From: Bacteroidota bacterium
GTDB lineage: Bacteria; Bacteroidota; Ignavibacteria; Kryptoniales; JAKASW01
Assembly: GCA_021794075.1 (NCBI GenBank)
Contig: JAJYRM010000032.1
Location: forward strand, 1-37,662
Direction: 5' to 3'
Length of the DNA stretch: 37,662 nt
Positions 1 to 8,385 of the stretch are shown one piece after another. The notes under the pieces are model-generated. The model did no database searches, had not been told where the DNA came from, and was given only the letters and a program-made list of their open reading frames with translations. How positions within the stretch are numbered: position 1 is the first letter of the stretch; each line of letters begins with the position of its first letter. A program made the translations under genes and the position numbers.

Positions 1-1
1 C

Positions 2-88
2 GGCTCGCGGCTGGCGAGCGGTGTATACTTCTACCGGCTCGTTGCTGGAAGTCATGTCATCACGAAGAAGATGCTGATGATCAAATAA
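2..88 (+). CDS. 3' end of a T9SS-secreted protein (C-terminal sorting domain), 5' truncated
   Basis: The frame is open from the window edge and stops at TAA 86-88. The readable tail contains LASGVYFYRLVAG and ends in KKMLMIK. This is the typical end of a type A T9SS C-terminal sorting domain: a G-x-Y-x-Y/F-x-L strand, then a basic strand ending in lysine. In that family the tail directs an outer-membrane-translocated cargo protein to the T9SS and is cleaved off. Only 28 residues are visible, so the cargo's own function cannot be told. A PorV/PorQ-family gene at 20051-21109 fits the presence of a T9SS in this organism. Confidence 0.75.
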   Translation, partial: GSRLASGVYFYRLVAGSHVITKKMLMIK

Positions 89-100
89 GCATTGTAAACT

Positions 101-125
101 GCGACTCACCTCCAAGGTGAGTCGC
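101..125 (+). terminator. Hairpin after the T9SS cargo gene
   Basis: A perfect 10-bp inverted repeat (101-110 with 116-125, loop TCCAA) lies 12 bases after the plus-strand stop. There is no T tract directly behind it on the plus strand, so it may act together with the second hairpin at 136-162. Confidence 0.5.
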
Positions 126-135
126 ACTGGGAAAA

Positions 136-162
136 AAAGGGCGGCCCATCGGACCGCCCTTT
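136..162 (-). terminator. Rho-independent terminator of the 2-oxoacid oxidoreductase operon
   Basis: AAAGGGCGG at 136-144 pairs with CCGCCCTTT at 154-162. Read on the minus strand, the GC-rich stem runs straight into seven T residues (complement of 132-138), the classical intrinsic terminator form. It sits 26 bases downstream of the beta-subunit stop codon. Confidence 0.8.
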
Positions 163-188
163 CACTATGCGCGATATTTTCAGACGAC

Positions 189-1232
189 TCAGTTCGCCGA
201 AACGACCCAGGTGTTTCCTGACTTCAGAAGCTTGTCGAGGCTGCCCTCGCCGCGTTTCTTGGTCACCGCCTGTATCTGTTCGGTCATCATCTCTTCGTAC
301 GACTTCCTCTCGGTCTGGAAGAATACGCCGATCGGGGTCGGGAAACCGGCGCGGTCGCTGAACGTCGCCAGCACCGTCGCCATCTCGAACGACTTCTCGT
401 CGTACACGAGGAGATCGTTGACGGTGTACTTCCCGTCTTTCAGAGAGACTATCTCCGGTTTGAATCCGTCGACTCTCACGCCTTTGTCGTTTTCCTTTCC
501 GAAGACGAGCGGCTTGCCGTGTTCGAGATACAGTACGTTGTCCGGCTTCGTGTCCTTCTCGGTAAGGAGGAGGAACGCGCCGTCGTTGAAGACGTTGCAG
601 TTCTGGTAAATCTCAATGAACGCCGTCCCCTTATGTCTCGCCGCACGCAGGAGAACCTGCTGAAGATGCTTAGGGTCCCTGTCGAGACAGCGTGCCACGA
701 AAGTCCCCTCTGCGCCGAGAGCGATCTGCACCGGGTTGAAAGGATAGTCGATCGTTCCGAAAGGAGTCGACTTCGTCTTCTTCCCGAGCTCCGATGTCGG
801 CGAGTATTGTCCCTTCGTCAGGCCATAGATGCGGTTGTTGAACATGAGTATCTTCAGGCCGATGTTGCGCCTGAGAGAATGTATAAGGTGGTTGCCGCCT
901 ATCGAGAGCGCGTCTCCGTCACCCGAGGCAACCCAGACTGTGAGGTCAGGGTTGGCGGTTTTGACGCCGCTGGCAATAGCTGGTGCGCGGCCGTGAATGC
1001 CGTGGACGCCGTATGCGTTCATGTAGTACGGAAACCGGCTCGAGCAGCCGATACCCGATATGAAGACATGCTTTTCCTTCGGCGTGTCGAGCTCCGGAAG
1101 AATTCTCTGAACCTGCGCGAGTATCGAGTAATCGCCGCAACCCGGGCACCATCTTACATCCTGGTCGGAAGCGAAATCTTTCGCCGTGTATTTCTTCGTC
1201 TGAGTATCACCATTTCCATTTGACGTAGTCAT
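189..1232 (-). CDS. 2-oxoacid:ferredoxin oxidoreductase, beta (TPP) subunit
   Basis: This is the thiamine-pyrophosphate-binding subunit of a 2-oxoacid (pyruvate or 2-oxoglutarate):ferredoxin oxidoreductase. The enzyme oxidatively decarboxylates a 2-oxoacid with CoA and reduces ferredoxin, or runs in reverse for CO2 fixation. The 347-residue length fits the two-subunit KorB/OforB type. Visible signatures are RWCPGCGDYSIL near residue 28 (cluster-ligand cysteines), SGIGCSSR, SGDGDALSIGGNH (the GDG TPP/Mg motif) and NNRIYGLTKGQYSPTS. The start ATG overlaps the TAA of the alpha gene as TAATG and is preceded by a GGAGGTG ribosome site inside the alpha gene, implying translational coupling. Substrate preference cannot be read safely from the sequence; the layout is closest to 2-oxoglutarate/2-oxoacid (Kor-like) enzymes. 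Confidence 0.93.
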   Translation of the reverse strand: MTTSNGNGDTQTKKYTAKDFASDQDVRWCPGCGDYSILAQVQRILPELDTPKEKHVFISGIGCSSRFPYYMNAYGVHGIHGRAPAIASGVKTANPDLTVWVASGDGDALSIGGNHLIHSLRRNIGLKILMFNNRIYGLTKGQYSPTSELGKKTKSTPFGTIDYPFNPVQIALGAEGTFVARCLDRDPKHLQQVLLRAARHKGTAFIEIYQNCNVFNDGAFLLLTEKDTKPDNVLYLEHGKPLVFGKENDKGVRVDGFKPEIVSLKDGKYTVNDLLVYDEKSFEMATVLATFSDRAGFPTPIGVFFQTERKSYEEMMTEQIQAVTKKRGEGSLDKLLKSGNTWVVSAN

Positions 1233-3067
1233 TACTTTGCACCTCCTAAAGCATCTTTGATTGCCTGTTCGAGTTCAGCCGACCTGATTGGAAGGCCTCT
1301 GACCTTATTGAACTGAACTACCGGGACGAGGTATTCGGCTTTCAGAAGTTTCGCCAGCTGTCCCAGGTTGATCTCCGGGACGAAGACGGTCTTGAACTTC
1401 TTAAGCACTTCGCCCAGGTTCCGCGGGAACGGGTTCAAATAGCGCAGGTGCGCGTGAGATATCTTGTATCCGTTCTTGCGCATTCTCTCGACAGTCGACC
1501 TGACGCTTCCGAATGTGCCTCCCCAGCTGACGACTAGCAATTCGCCGCTCTGCTCGCCGTAGACTTCCTGGAGAGGGATATCTTTCTCTATTCCCTTCAC
1601 CTTCTCGGCCCTGAGGTGCACCATGAAATCATGATTATCGGGGTCGTAACTGACGTTTCCGGTGATGTTCGCCTTCTCGAGTCCGCCGATCCTGTGCTCG
1701 AGCCCAGGAGTACCGGGAAGCGCCCACGGACGGACGTTGTTCTCGTTTCTCGCGTACGGGTGGAAGTTCTCGGGATCTGTCCTGAAGTGGACTGGAATCT
1801 CCGGAAGGTCCTTCGCGTCGGGTACCAGCCACGGTTCGCTTCCATTGCCGAGATAGCCGTCGGTCAGAAGATAAACCGGTGTCATGTACTTCACGGCCAA
1901 CCTTGCCGCTTCGAAAGCCATGTGGAAGCAATCCGCGGGTGTCGACGCCGCGATCACAACCGCAGGGGCTTCGCCATGTCGGCCGTAAGTGACGAACATT
2001 AGATCGGACTGTTCGGTCTTTGTCGGCAAACCGGTTGAAGGACCACCGCGCTGGACGTCCACGATAACGAGCGGAAGTTCAAGCATGATCGCGAGGCTGA
2101 TCGTTTCGGATTTGAGCGCCGCGCCGGGACCGCTTGTCCCCGACACAGCCAGGCTCCCCGCGTAAGCAGCTCCGACCGCCGCGCCCGCGGCCGCGATTTC
2201 ATCCTCAGCCTGGTAGGTTTTCACGTTGTAGTTCTTGTACCCCGACAGGTTATGAAGAATATCACTAGCCGGAGTGATGGGATAGCTGGCGTAGTAGAGA
2301 GGGAGCTTCGCCTTCTGCGCCGCCGCGACGACACCAAGGGCAACAGCTTCGTTACCCGTGATATTCCTATAGAGCCCCGGTTTCAGCTGCGCAGGCTTCA
2401 CTTCAAACCTGGCGCCGAAAGCTTCGGTCGATTCACCGTAGTAATAACCCGCCTTCAGCGCCTTGTCGTTCGCTTCAGCTATCTGAGGTTCTTTTCCGAA
2501 TTTTTCTTTGATCCAGTCAGCGGTCGGTTCAATCGGGCGCGAGTACATCCAGTACATAAGCCCAAGAGCGAAGAAGTTCTTGCAGCGTACCATCTCTTTC
2601 TGCGACAGCCCGCTCCCCTGCAACGCGTTAAGCGTAAGCTTCGTGATCGGGACCTCTATCAGCTGGTAACTGGCGAGAGAGTCATCCTTGAGCGGATTTC
2701 CCTCGTAGCCGGCAAGTCCGAGGTTCTTGTCGTCGAACGCATCTATATTCGCTACGATGACGCCGCCTTTCTTAAGATCTTTAAGGTGGACTTTCAGCGC
2801 GGCGGGGTTCATGGCCACAAGCACGTCCGGATGATCTCCAGGCGTCAGAATATCCCAGCTTGAAAAGTGAAGTTGAAAACTCGATACACCGAACAACGTT
2901 CCGGCAGGAGCGCGTATCTCCGCCGGATAATCCGGTAACGTGCTGAGGTCGTTCCCGACCAGAGCGGTGGTGTTGGTGAACTGCGTACCGGTAAGCTGCA
3001 TCCCGTCACCAGAATCCCCGGCAAATCGTATCACCACATCATCCAATGTCTCAATAGTCTTGCTCAT
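1232..3067 (-). CDS. 2-oxoacid:ferredoxin oxidoreductase, fused gamma-alpha subunit
   Basis: This is the partner of the downstream TPP subunit. Residues about 10-190 form the gamma domain ([14 protein letters not shown] near the N-terminus, then [18 protein letters not shown]). Residues about 230-600 form the alpha/pyrimidine-binding domain, with [14 protein letters not shown], the [19 protein letters not shown] stretch and [21 protein letters not shown]. The gamma-alpha fusion of about 610 residues is characteristic of two-subunit 2-oxoacid oxidoreductases. The ATG at 3065-3067 has an AGAGG ribosome site 8 bases upstream. No ferredoxin domain is fused, so electrons go to a separate ferredoxin. 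It lies 25 bases downstream of the CcdA-like remnant and no promoter is obvious in that gap. Confidence 0.93.
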   Translation of the reverse strand: MSKTIETLDDVVIRFAGDSGDGMQLTGTQFTNTTALVGNDLSTLPDYPAEIRAPAGTLFGVSSFQLHFSSWDILTPGDHPDVLVAMNPAALKVHLKDLKKGGVIVANIDAFDDKNLGLAGYEGNPLKDDSLASYQLIEVPITKLTLNALQGSGLSQKEMVRCKNFFALGLMYWMYSRPIEPTADWIKEKFGKEPQIAEANDKALKAGYYYGESTEAFGARFEVKPAQLKPGLYRNITGNEAVALGVVAAAQKAKLPLYYASYPITPASDILHNLSGYKNYNVKTYQAEDEIAAAGAAVGAAYAGSLAVSGTSGPGAALKSETISLAIMLELPLVIVDVQRGGPSTGLPTKTEQSDLMFVTYGRHGEAPAVVIAASTPADCFHMAFEAARLAVKYMTPVYLLTDGYLGNGSEPWLVPDAKDLPEIPVHFRTDPENFHPYARNENNVRPWALPGTPGLEHRIGGLEKANITGNVSYDPDNHDFMVHLRAEKVKGIEKDIPLQEVYGEQSGELLVVSWGGTFGSVRSTVERMRKNGYKISHAHLRYLNPFPRNLGEVLKKFKTVFVPEINLGQLAKLLKAEYLVPVVQFNKVRGLPIRSAELEQAIKDALGGAK

Positions 3068-3092
3068 TCATGTTTCCTCTGATTAGTTGCTT

Positions 3093-3461
3093 TCATGACA
3101 TTTGGTTAAGGAACAGGAACCACTTGGCAAAGTAACCTGAAAGCCCGGTTAAATTATTGGTCACGATAACCACTGCTGTGATGATCAAGAATACTATCCC
3201 TGTCACCTCGATCCAATTGATATATCTCTTGTATCTTTTTACGAACGCATGAAATGCTTTGGAAGTCAGACTCGCCGCGATTAACAGCAGTCGAACCCCG
3301 GAAGGATTCTCTGAAGATATCGACATGCTGCTTGCCGGCATTAGATACTTAGGAAGGTAGAATGATACCGACAAAACAGGCAGGGTACACGACGAGGGAG
3401 AGGAGAACATCCCCTTGATATATTCCGTCGATATCCTAACCTTTTTCACCGCTATCTCCAC
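3093..3461 (-). pseudogene. CcdA-like C-terminal remnant (cytochrome c biogenesis / thiol-disulfide membrane protein)
   Basis: The last ~65 codons read like the end of a CcdA/DsbD-type membrane protein: LLLIAASL, a basic KRYKRYINWIEV segment, then a hydrophobic helix (GIVFLIITAVVIVTNNL) and a short tail. Family members have about 220-240 residues and six membrane helices. Here only the last helix and a half is recognisable, and the upstream ~55 codons (serine/proline-rich, without the conserved cysteine motif) do not resemble the family. This is best read as a decayed or rearranged gene. It might instead be a short unrelated membrane protein, since the match rests on pattern memory only. Confidence 0.4.
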
Positions 3462-3746
3462 AAAAAATAACTCAGAAACGACGTCTAAACAAGGTAAGAC
3501 AGAATGGAAGGAGTGAAAATAGCGTGCCGAACAGGCCCGCCTTCGTCGATGAATTCTGCACTATGAAACATCCATAGGCTTAAGGACGGGGCAACTTCCC
3601 CCGGCGCGTGGACGAGAAGCCTCAAACAAAGGAGGCTTCACCGGTAGACTTTAATCATATCCGTCAGCCTGCGGGGACCGAGTCCCCGCCAACAACGTCG
3701 AACAGACAGCGGGTTGGATTCGTCGCCTCACCGCCGCCGTGACTCG
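3462..3746. other. Intergenic region with two strong hairpins after rplI
   Basis: No convincing gene is present. Two perfect 8-bp stems lie here: 3616-3623 with 3632-3639 (8-base loop), and 3671-3678 with 3682-3689 (GCGGGGAC / GTCCCCGC, 3-base loop). Neither is followed by a T tract on the minus strand, so they may be mRNA 3'-end or repeat structures rather than standard intrinsic terminators of the rplI operon. Confidence 0.5.
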
Positions 3747-4196
3747 TTACTCCTGCTGCTTGACGACCTGGACGCCAACTTCAGCGGAGACCTGCTGGTG
3801 CAGCTTAATGGGAACCTTGTAGCTGCCGAGCGTCTTGATAGGTTCCGCGAGCTCGATGCGTCTGCGATCGACCTCGATCCCCTTCTCCGCGAGCTTCTCT
3901 GCTATCATTTGTGACGTGACCGATCCGAAGAGTTTGTCCTCTTCACCGGCTTGGACTTCGATGGTCAGTTCGACGGCATTGAGTTTCTCCGCGAACACTT
4001 TCGCGTCCTGTATCTCACGGTTCACCCGCGCCTCGTAGGCTCTCTTTTCATTCTCCATCATCTTGAGGTAACCCGGCGCGTAGGGATACGCGACCTTCTG
4101 CGGAATCAGAAAATTCCGGGCATAGCCGTCGCGAACGTCGACCACTTTGCCGATCTCTCCGAGTCCCTCGTAATTTTTTCTCAATATTACTTTCAT
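3747..4196 (-). CDS. rplI: 50S ribosomal protein L9
   Basis: L9 binds 23S rRNA near the base of the L1 stalk. The protein starts MKVILRKNYEGLGEIGKVVDVRDGYARNFLIPQ, the conserved L9 N-terminal domain, followed by the long connecting helix and a C-terminal domain; 149 residues is the normal length. I chose ATG 4194-4196 because an AAGGAG site lies 6 bases upstream. An in-frame extension reaching 4274 would add a non-conserved, hydrophobic leader not found in L9. It is the last gene of the prs-rplY-pth-rpsF-ssb-rpsR-rplI cluster, separated from rpsR by about 120 bases. Confidence 0.97.
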   Translation of the reverse strand: MKVILRKNYEGLGEIGKVVDVRDGYARNFLIPQKVAYPYAPGYLKMMENEKRAYEARVNREIQDAKVFAEKLNAVELTIEVQAGEEDKLFGSVTSQMIAEKLAEKGIEVDRRRIELAEPIKTLGSYKVPIKLHQQVSAEVGVQVVKQQE

Positions 4197-4318
4197 ATCA
4201 ACTCCTTGGTGAAAAGCGTAATTAGCGTATAGTAAGGAGCAAGTAGCGGTAATAAGCAACGCCGCGGAAAACACATTCGCAGACGTGTACTTACCTACTA
4301 TCTACTACCTACCTATCC

Positions 4319-4555
4319 CTATCTTATTATGTCCGAGACAAACGGCAGCAGCGCGAGGTGACGTGCACGCTTTATCGCGAGCGCGAGCTGGCGCTGATGC
4401 TTCGCGCAGGTCCCTGTTACCCGGCGGGGAATGATTTTCCCCTGCTCGGAGGTAAACTTCACGAGGCGTTTCTCGTCCTTGTAGTCAATATAGACATCGC
4501 CGCTTTCGCAGAACCTGCAGACTTTTCTTTTCTTGATTTCTTTTACCGGTAGCAA
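4319..4555 (-). CDS. rpsR: 30S ribosomal protein S18
   Basis: S18 sits on the platform of the small subunit and pairs with S6. The sequence has [20 protein letters not shown] and the conserved [20 protein letters not shown] and [12 protein letters not shown] blocks; 78 residues is normal. The start is TTG at 4553-4555: the nearby ATG at 4558-4560 is out of frame, and the reading frame is closed by a stop at 4583-4585 with no ATG or GTG between. It begins 5 bases after the ssb stop, so translation is probably coupled. Confidence 0.95.
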   Translation of the reverse strand: MLPVKEIKKRKVCRFCESGDVYIDYKDEKRLVKFTSEQGKIIPRRVTGTCAKHQRQLALAIKRARHLALLPFVSDIIR

Positions 4556-4560
4556 TTCAT

Positions 4561-5043
4561 TTACTCGCTGATTTTGTGACCATTATTTCTCAACAATTCG
4601 GCTTCTTCGTTCGTCAGGAAGTGATCGAACGACTCATCCGTAAAACTTGATGGTTCATCTTCTGTAACCTGTTCCATTGTAACATCCGACATGTGTCCGC
4701 GTTTGTTCAGGAACTGAATTCTTCTCGCCTTGATCTCGACGATCGAGCGGTTGTGTCCGTCGTCGGTCTTCCAGTTTCGGCTTTGGAGTTCGCCGTCAAT
4801 TAGAACGGCACTCCCTTTCTTCAACCTGTCCCGGCAGCTGTCGGCCAGTTTGTTCCAAGCAACGATGCCCACATAGCAAACGTCTTCCTGCCATTGGTTT
4901 CCACTGTCACGAAACTTCCTGTTCGACGCGACGGTGAAATTGACGACCGGGGTACCGTTGGTCGTCTGCCGGAATATCGGGTCTTTTGTCAAGTTACCCG
5001 CGATAACGACGCAGTTCATTTCGGGCATCTTTAGGTCAGCCAT
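4561..5043 (-). CDS. ssb: Single-stranded DNA-binding protein
   Basis: This SSB coats single-stranded DNA in replication and repair. The OB fold occupies residues about 8-115 ([35 protein letters not shown], then [20 protein letters not shown] and [17 protein letters not shown]). The start ATG 5041-5043 has a GGAGG site. It lies between rpsF and rpsR as in most bacteria. The C-terminus ([10 protein letters not shown]) lacks the acidic D-D-D-x-P-F type tip that housekeeping SSBs use to recruit partner proteins; the tail is shorter and ends basic/neutral. Confidence 0.93.
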   Translation of the reverse strand: MADLKMPEMNCVVIAGNLTKDPIFRQTTNGTPVVNFTVASNRKFRDSGNQWQEDVCYVGIVAWNKLADSCRDRLKKGSAVLIDGELQSRNWKTDDGHNRSIVEIKARRIQFLNKRGHMSDVTMEQVTEDEPSSFTDESFDHFLTNEEAELLRNNGHKISE

Positions 5044-5086
5044 AAGTCCTCCATCAATAGTTTGGCCTTACTCTCGATTCTTACAT

Positions 5087-5530
5087 CTACTCTTGATCTT
5101 TGCCGACAGCCGAAGCGGTACGCCCACCCGACGGATGCTGTTCCTCCGTGCGGAAAGATGGTTCAGTTTGCTCGCTTCTCGCGACGCGCTGATGGCGACG
5201 TTTCTTAACTCCAGCCCGGGCTTTCAACATATTCTTATCTACTACAACCGTAAGGTGACGGATCACTTCCTCGTCAAGCTTGAAGGTCTGTTCGAGTTTT
5301 GCGACGATATCCGTCGGCGATTTATGGAGCACTTGGACGTAGAAGCCCGCGTTCTTCTTCTTGATAGTATAAGCCAGGCGTCTTCTTCCCCAGCGGTCTA
5401 CCGCGGTAACTTCGCCGCTATTCTTCGTGATAAACTCCTGATAGCGCGTTACGACCGCCTCGATCTGAGCGTCTTCCAAGTTAGAATTGATGATGAAAGT
5501 TGTCTCGTATTCTCGCTGAATGATGTTCAG
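5087..5530 (-). CDS. rpsF: 30S ribosomal protein S6, probable CTG start
   Basis: S6 binds 16S rRNA together with S18. Conserved content includes REYETTFIINSNLEDAQI at the N-terminus, DRWGRRRLAYTIKKKNAGFYV, and a basic C-terminal tail. The conserved first strand (YETTFII) lies upstream of the first ATG/GTG/TTG codon (a TTG at 5479), so the true start must be further up. The frame is closed by TGA at 5537-5539, and between it and 5479 there is no ATG, GTG or TTG. An AGGAGG site at 5540-5545 lies 9 bases before CTG 5528-5530, which I take as the start (147 residues). ATT or ATC codons nearby (5534-5536, 5522-5524, 5519-5521) have worse spacing. Confidence 0.88.
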   Translation of the reverse strand: MNIIQREYETTFIINSNLEDAQIEAVVTRYQEFITKNSGEVTAVDRWGRRRLAYTIKKKNAGFYVQVLHKSPTDIVAKLEQTFKLDEEVIRHLTVVVDKNMLKARAGVKKRRHQRVARSEQTEPSFRTEEQHPSGGRTASAVGKDQE

Positions 5531-5567
5531 TTTAATTCACCTCCTTTGGTCTTTTAATCCTGTTAAT

Positions 5568-6143
5568 TCAGTTAAACCTGTTCATGGCGGTTTGAATACC
5601 GGATCCGATGAAGACGAACGCCGCGTCCGCGGCGTTCTTTATCATCTTCTCGACTTCCGGCAGTTCCTCTTCTTCAAATTCGGACAGCACAAAACCCGCC
5701 ATATCTCTTTTCAGAACGCTCCTTTGGGCCGGCAGAGCTTCACCGGTTCCAATACCGCACCTGAGCCTCGGAAAGCTGTCGTCGTTTAAATTATAGATTA
5801 TAGAATACATCCCGTTATGGCCGCCGTCGCTTCCGCCTTTGCGGAGTCGAAGCTTGCCGAGGGGGATGTTGAAATCATCGTATACAACAAGCAGGTCAGT
5901 CGTCTCCACGCCAAATCTCTGCGACGCATCTTTGACGGCTATGCCGCTGTTGTTCATGAAAGTAGTCGGCTTGATCAGGACGACATCCTCGCCGGAATGT
6001 CGCATCTCCGCGAAATAATACTCGCCTTTCCCTGGCTTGAACGTCTTCCGGGCATTAGCCGCGAGGAGATCGACAACCATGAACCCGACGTTGTGCCTCG
6101 TGGCCTCATATTCGGATCCAACGTTCCCGAGCCCGACTATCAT
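5568..6143 (-). CDS. pth: Peptidyl-tRNA hydrolase
   Basis: This enzyme releases tRNA from peptidyl-tRNAs that drop off the ribosome. The signatures are IVGLGNVGSEYEATRHNVGF (with the catalytic His), KPTTFMNNSG, and YDDFNIPLGKLRLRKGGSDGGHNG. The length of about 191 residues is typical. The start is ambiguous: ATG 6141-6143 gives MIVGLGN, close to the family norm, while TTG 6153-6155 would add four residues (MGTK). No ideal ribosome site precedes either. It lies in the translation operon between rplY and rpsF. Confidence 0.94.
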   Translation of the reverse strand: MIVGLGNVGSEYEATRHNVGFMVVDLLAANARKTFKPGKGEYYFAEMRHSGEDVVLIKPTTFMNNSGIAVKDASQRFGVETTDLLVVYDDFNIPLGKLRLRKGGSDGGHNGMYSIIYNLNDDSFPRLRCGIGTGEALPAQRSVLKRDMAGFVLSEFEEEELPEVEKMIKNAADAAFVFIGSGIQTAMNRFN

Positions 6144-6206
6144 CTTCGTGCCCAATCCACCGGATCCCTTGAGAATATCGTCATATGCAGCAGGGAATAA
6201 ATCCGC

Positions 6207-6881
6207 TTACTTCTTGGCCTTTTCATCAGGAGCCGCTTCGGCGCCTTCTTCGGTCTTCTTAGTCTTTCCGATGACCTCAGGCTCGGCAGGAGCTTCAGCA
6301 GCTGCTGCAGCCGCGGCTTCCGGAGTCTCTTCCTTGATAACTGGCGGCGGCACGACGGTAACGATCGCGGACTCGAGGTTGTCCATGATCTTGATTCCTT
6401 CGAGCTTCAAGTCTTTTATGTGGACCGAGTCGCCGATCCCGAGTTCAGCAACATCCACGGTGACGTGCTCCGGCACGCTGTCAGGTTCGCAGTGGATCCT
6501 GATCCTGTGAATTGACTGCTGGAGGATCCCACCGTCCTTGATTCCTTTGGCTGAACCTGTCAGGCGAACAGGTATCTCGACGGTGATCTTCTCACCCGCC
6601 CTGATACCATGGAGATCGAAATGAAGGATCTTCCCAACGACGGGGTCGAACTGAACTTCGCTCAGTACCGCGCGCTGCTCAGAACCATCCTCAAACTTTA
6701 CTTTTATGACATGAGCGGCGTGAGATCTGACCAACGTGCGTATCGGAGCTTCGTCCGCCTGGAGCGTGACATTCTCACTCCCCATATAAAACACACCGGG
6801 GACTTTCTTTTCCGAGTAAAGCGTCTTAGCCTTCTTGCCCACCAATGTCCTCTTCTGAACATTAAGCACAACGTCTTGCAT
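6207..6881 (-). CDS. rplY: 50S ribosomal protein L25 / general stress protein CTC
   Basis: This is a 5S rRNA-binding protein of the long CTC/TL5 form. The N-terminal L25 domain (residues 1-95: RTLVGKKAKTLYSEKKVPGVFYM, then FDPVVGKILHFDLHGI) is followed by the TL5 C-terminal beta domain (about 96-185, with VPVRL/VDVAELGIGDSVHI elements) and a charged Ala/Glu-rich tail (about 188-224). ATG 6879-6881 follows an AAGAGG site. The gene begins 9 bases after prs, the conserved prs-ctc pairing. Confidence 0.95.
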   Translation of the reverse strand: MQDVVLNVQKRTLVGKKAKTLYSEKKVPGVFYMGSENVTLQADEAPIRTLVRSHAAHVIKVKFEDGSEQRAVLSEVQFDPVVGKILHFDLHGIRAGEKITVEIPVRLTGSAKGIKDGGILQQSIHRIRIHCEPDSVPEHVTVDVAELGIGDSVHIKDLKLEGIKIMDNLESAIVTVVPPPVIKEETPEAAAAAAAEAPAEPEVIGKTKKTEEGAEAAPDEKAKK

Positions 6882-6890
6882 TTTATCCTC

Positions 6891-7823
6891 TTACTTAATT
6901 TCGAATAATGAACTTATCGATTCGTTCTGGTAAGTCCTCCGAATCGCTTCCGCGAAGAGTCTCGCGACAGATTCCACCTCGATCTTATCCGATTTCCGCT
7001 TCATCGGGACGGTGTCGCTAACGATGAGTTTCTTCAACGGACTGCTTTCTATTCTCTCATAGGCGTTGCCGCTGAAGATCGGATGTGTGCACGCGCCGTA
7101 AATGTCGTTCACCCCCGCGGCCTTCAGTGCGTTTACGCCGGCGACAAAAGTACCGGCGGTATCGATCAGGTCGTCGACGATCAGGACATTCTTTCCCTTC
7201 ACATCGCCGATTATGTTGACAACTTCCGCGATGTTTGCCTTGGGACGTCTCTTGTCGATGAGGACCAGATCAGCTTCAAGCCTTGTGGCGTACGCGCGGG
7301 CGAACTTTATTCCACCGACGTCCGGCGAGACCACGACCAGGTTCGGGATCTTAAGATCTTTTATTTTCTTGACGAAGACCGCGGATGAATAAAGGTGATC
7401 CACGGGTATATCGAAGAAACCCTGTATCTGCGCGGCGTGCAGATCCATGGTTAGAATCCGATCCGCCCCGGCTACGGTCAGGAGATTCGCAACGAGCTTG
7501 GAAGAGATCGCAACTCTCGGCTGATCCTTCCTGTCCTGGCGAGCGTAGCCGAAGTAAGGGATCACCGCCGTAATTCTAGATGCGGAGGCGCGTTTTGCCG
7601 CGTCAACCATGATGAGAAGTTCCATCAGATTCTCAGCCGGGGGGCAAGTGCTCTGAATGATAAAGACATCCGACCCGCGAATGTTGTCGGAGTATTTCAC
7701 CCAGATCTCGCCGTCACTGAAATTGACGATTTCCCTCTCACCTAGAGGTTCGCCGATCTCGTAGGCAATCTTCTCCGCCAGAGCAAGATTGCTTCTTCCA
7801 GAGAATATCTTAATACCGTCCAT
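6891..7823 (-). CDS. prs: Ribose-phosphate pyrophosphokinase (PRPP synthetase)
   Basis: It makes PRPP from ribose 5-phosphate and ATP for nucleotide, His and Trp synthesis. Class I features are FSDGEIWVKYSDNIRGSDVFIIQS, PYFGYARQDRK, the Mg/PRPP-site DLHAAQIQGFF, and the PRPP loop VLIVDDLIDTAGT; 310 residues is normal. ATG 7821-7823 is chosen because the conserved N-terminus begins MDGIKIFSGRSN. It is the first protein gene of the translation operon and lies downstream of tRNA-Gln on the same strand, a common order in this phylum-level group. Confidence 0.97.
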   Translation of the reverse strand: MDGIKIFSGRSNLALAEKIAYEIGEPLGEREIVNFSDGEIWVKYSDNIRGSDVFIIQSTCPPAENLMELLIMVDAAKRASASRITAVIPYFGYARQDRKDQPRVAISSKLVANLLTVAGADRILTMDLHAAQIQGFFDIPVDHLYSSAVFVKKIKDLKIPNLVVVSPDVGGIKFARAYATRLEADLVLIDKRRPKANIAEVVNIIGDVKGKNVLIVDDLIDTAGTFVAGVNALKAAGVNDIYGACTHPIFSGNAYERIESSPLKKLIVSDTVPMKRKSDKIEVESVARLFAEAIRRTYQNESISSLFEIK

Positions 7824-7980
7824 TAGTCTCGTTTTCTTCGCCGGTTCGCAAGGATCCTCCGCGGATGGCGGATTCGGATGTCTCGAAAGCGCCTAAGCGC
7901 AACCGAGGTACCTTACCACTGGCATTTTCAGGATATGTCAAATCTCGAAGCCGCTAAAGATTATTCCACGGCCGTGCATC

Positions 7981-8022
7981 AATACGTTCTTCGTTCCGAT
8001 CAAAAAAACTCGAACGAAGTAT
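7981..8022. other. Long imperfect hairpin between tRNA-Gln and prs
   Basis: On the minus strand, CTTCGTTC followed by a T-rich loop pairs with GAACGAAG. The flanking AATAC and GTATT can extend the stem across a 4-base bulge. It begins just 10 bases after the 3' end of tRNA-Gln and could be a processing or termination signal between the tRNA and prs. The run of seven T lies in the loop rather than after the stem. Confidence 0.45.
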
Positions 8023-8032
8023 TCCATCTACG

Positions 8033-8104
<72 letters not shown>

Positions 8105-8151
8105 ATAGGACTTCCAAGAAACCGCCCACGCCACAATACGCGTAGCGGCTT

Positions 8152-8183
8152 AAAATATACTCCTTCACACGCTTAAAATCAAA
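8152..8183 (-). promoter_or_regulatory. Candidate Bacteroidota-type promoter for tRNA-Gln/prs
   Basis: On the minus strand TTTG (8180-8183) is followed after exactly 20 bases by TATATTTT (8152-8159). This is close to the Bacteroidota primary-sigma consensus TTTG-N19/20-TAnnTTTG. It would start transcription about 40 bases before the tRNA. Confidence 0.5.
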
Positions 8184-8385
8184 GTCCAAACAGACGATTT
8201 GCTTCTCACGTCAAATCGCCTAATTCGGCAAAGTACTCAAAAAGATGCGCTTAGCCGCGTTGCTTGTGGGTATCCCTTTCCAGACAAGATCAAATCATCG
8301 CCAAGTCTGGCAAGTCCGGTTTCCGAACGGAAGGCGTGCTCCGATATTGTCCTCGCCTCAACCTCACCGAAAAGACGATACCGAC

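Noticed and set aside
4197-4274. N-terminal extension of L9
   Set aside because: The AAGGAG site and conserved MKVILRKN start are at 4196; the extension is a hydrophobic read-through of the leader.
4558-4560. ATG as start of rpsR
   Set aside because: It is out of frame with the S18 sequence; TTG 4555 is the only usable start.
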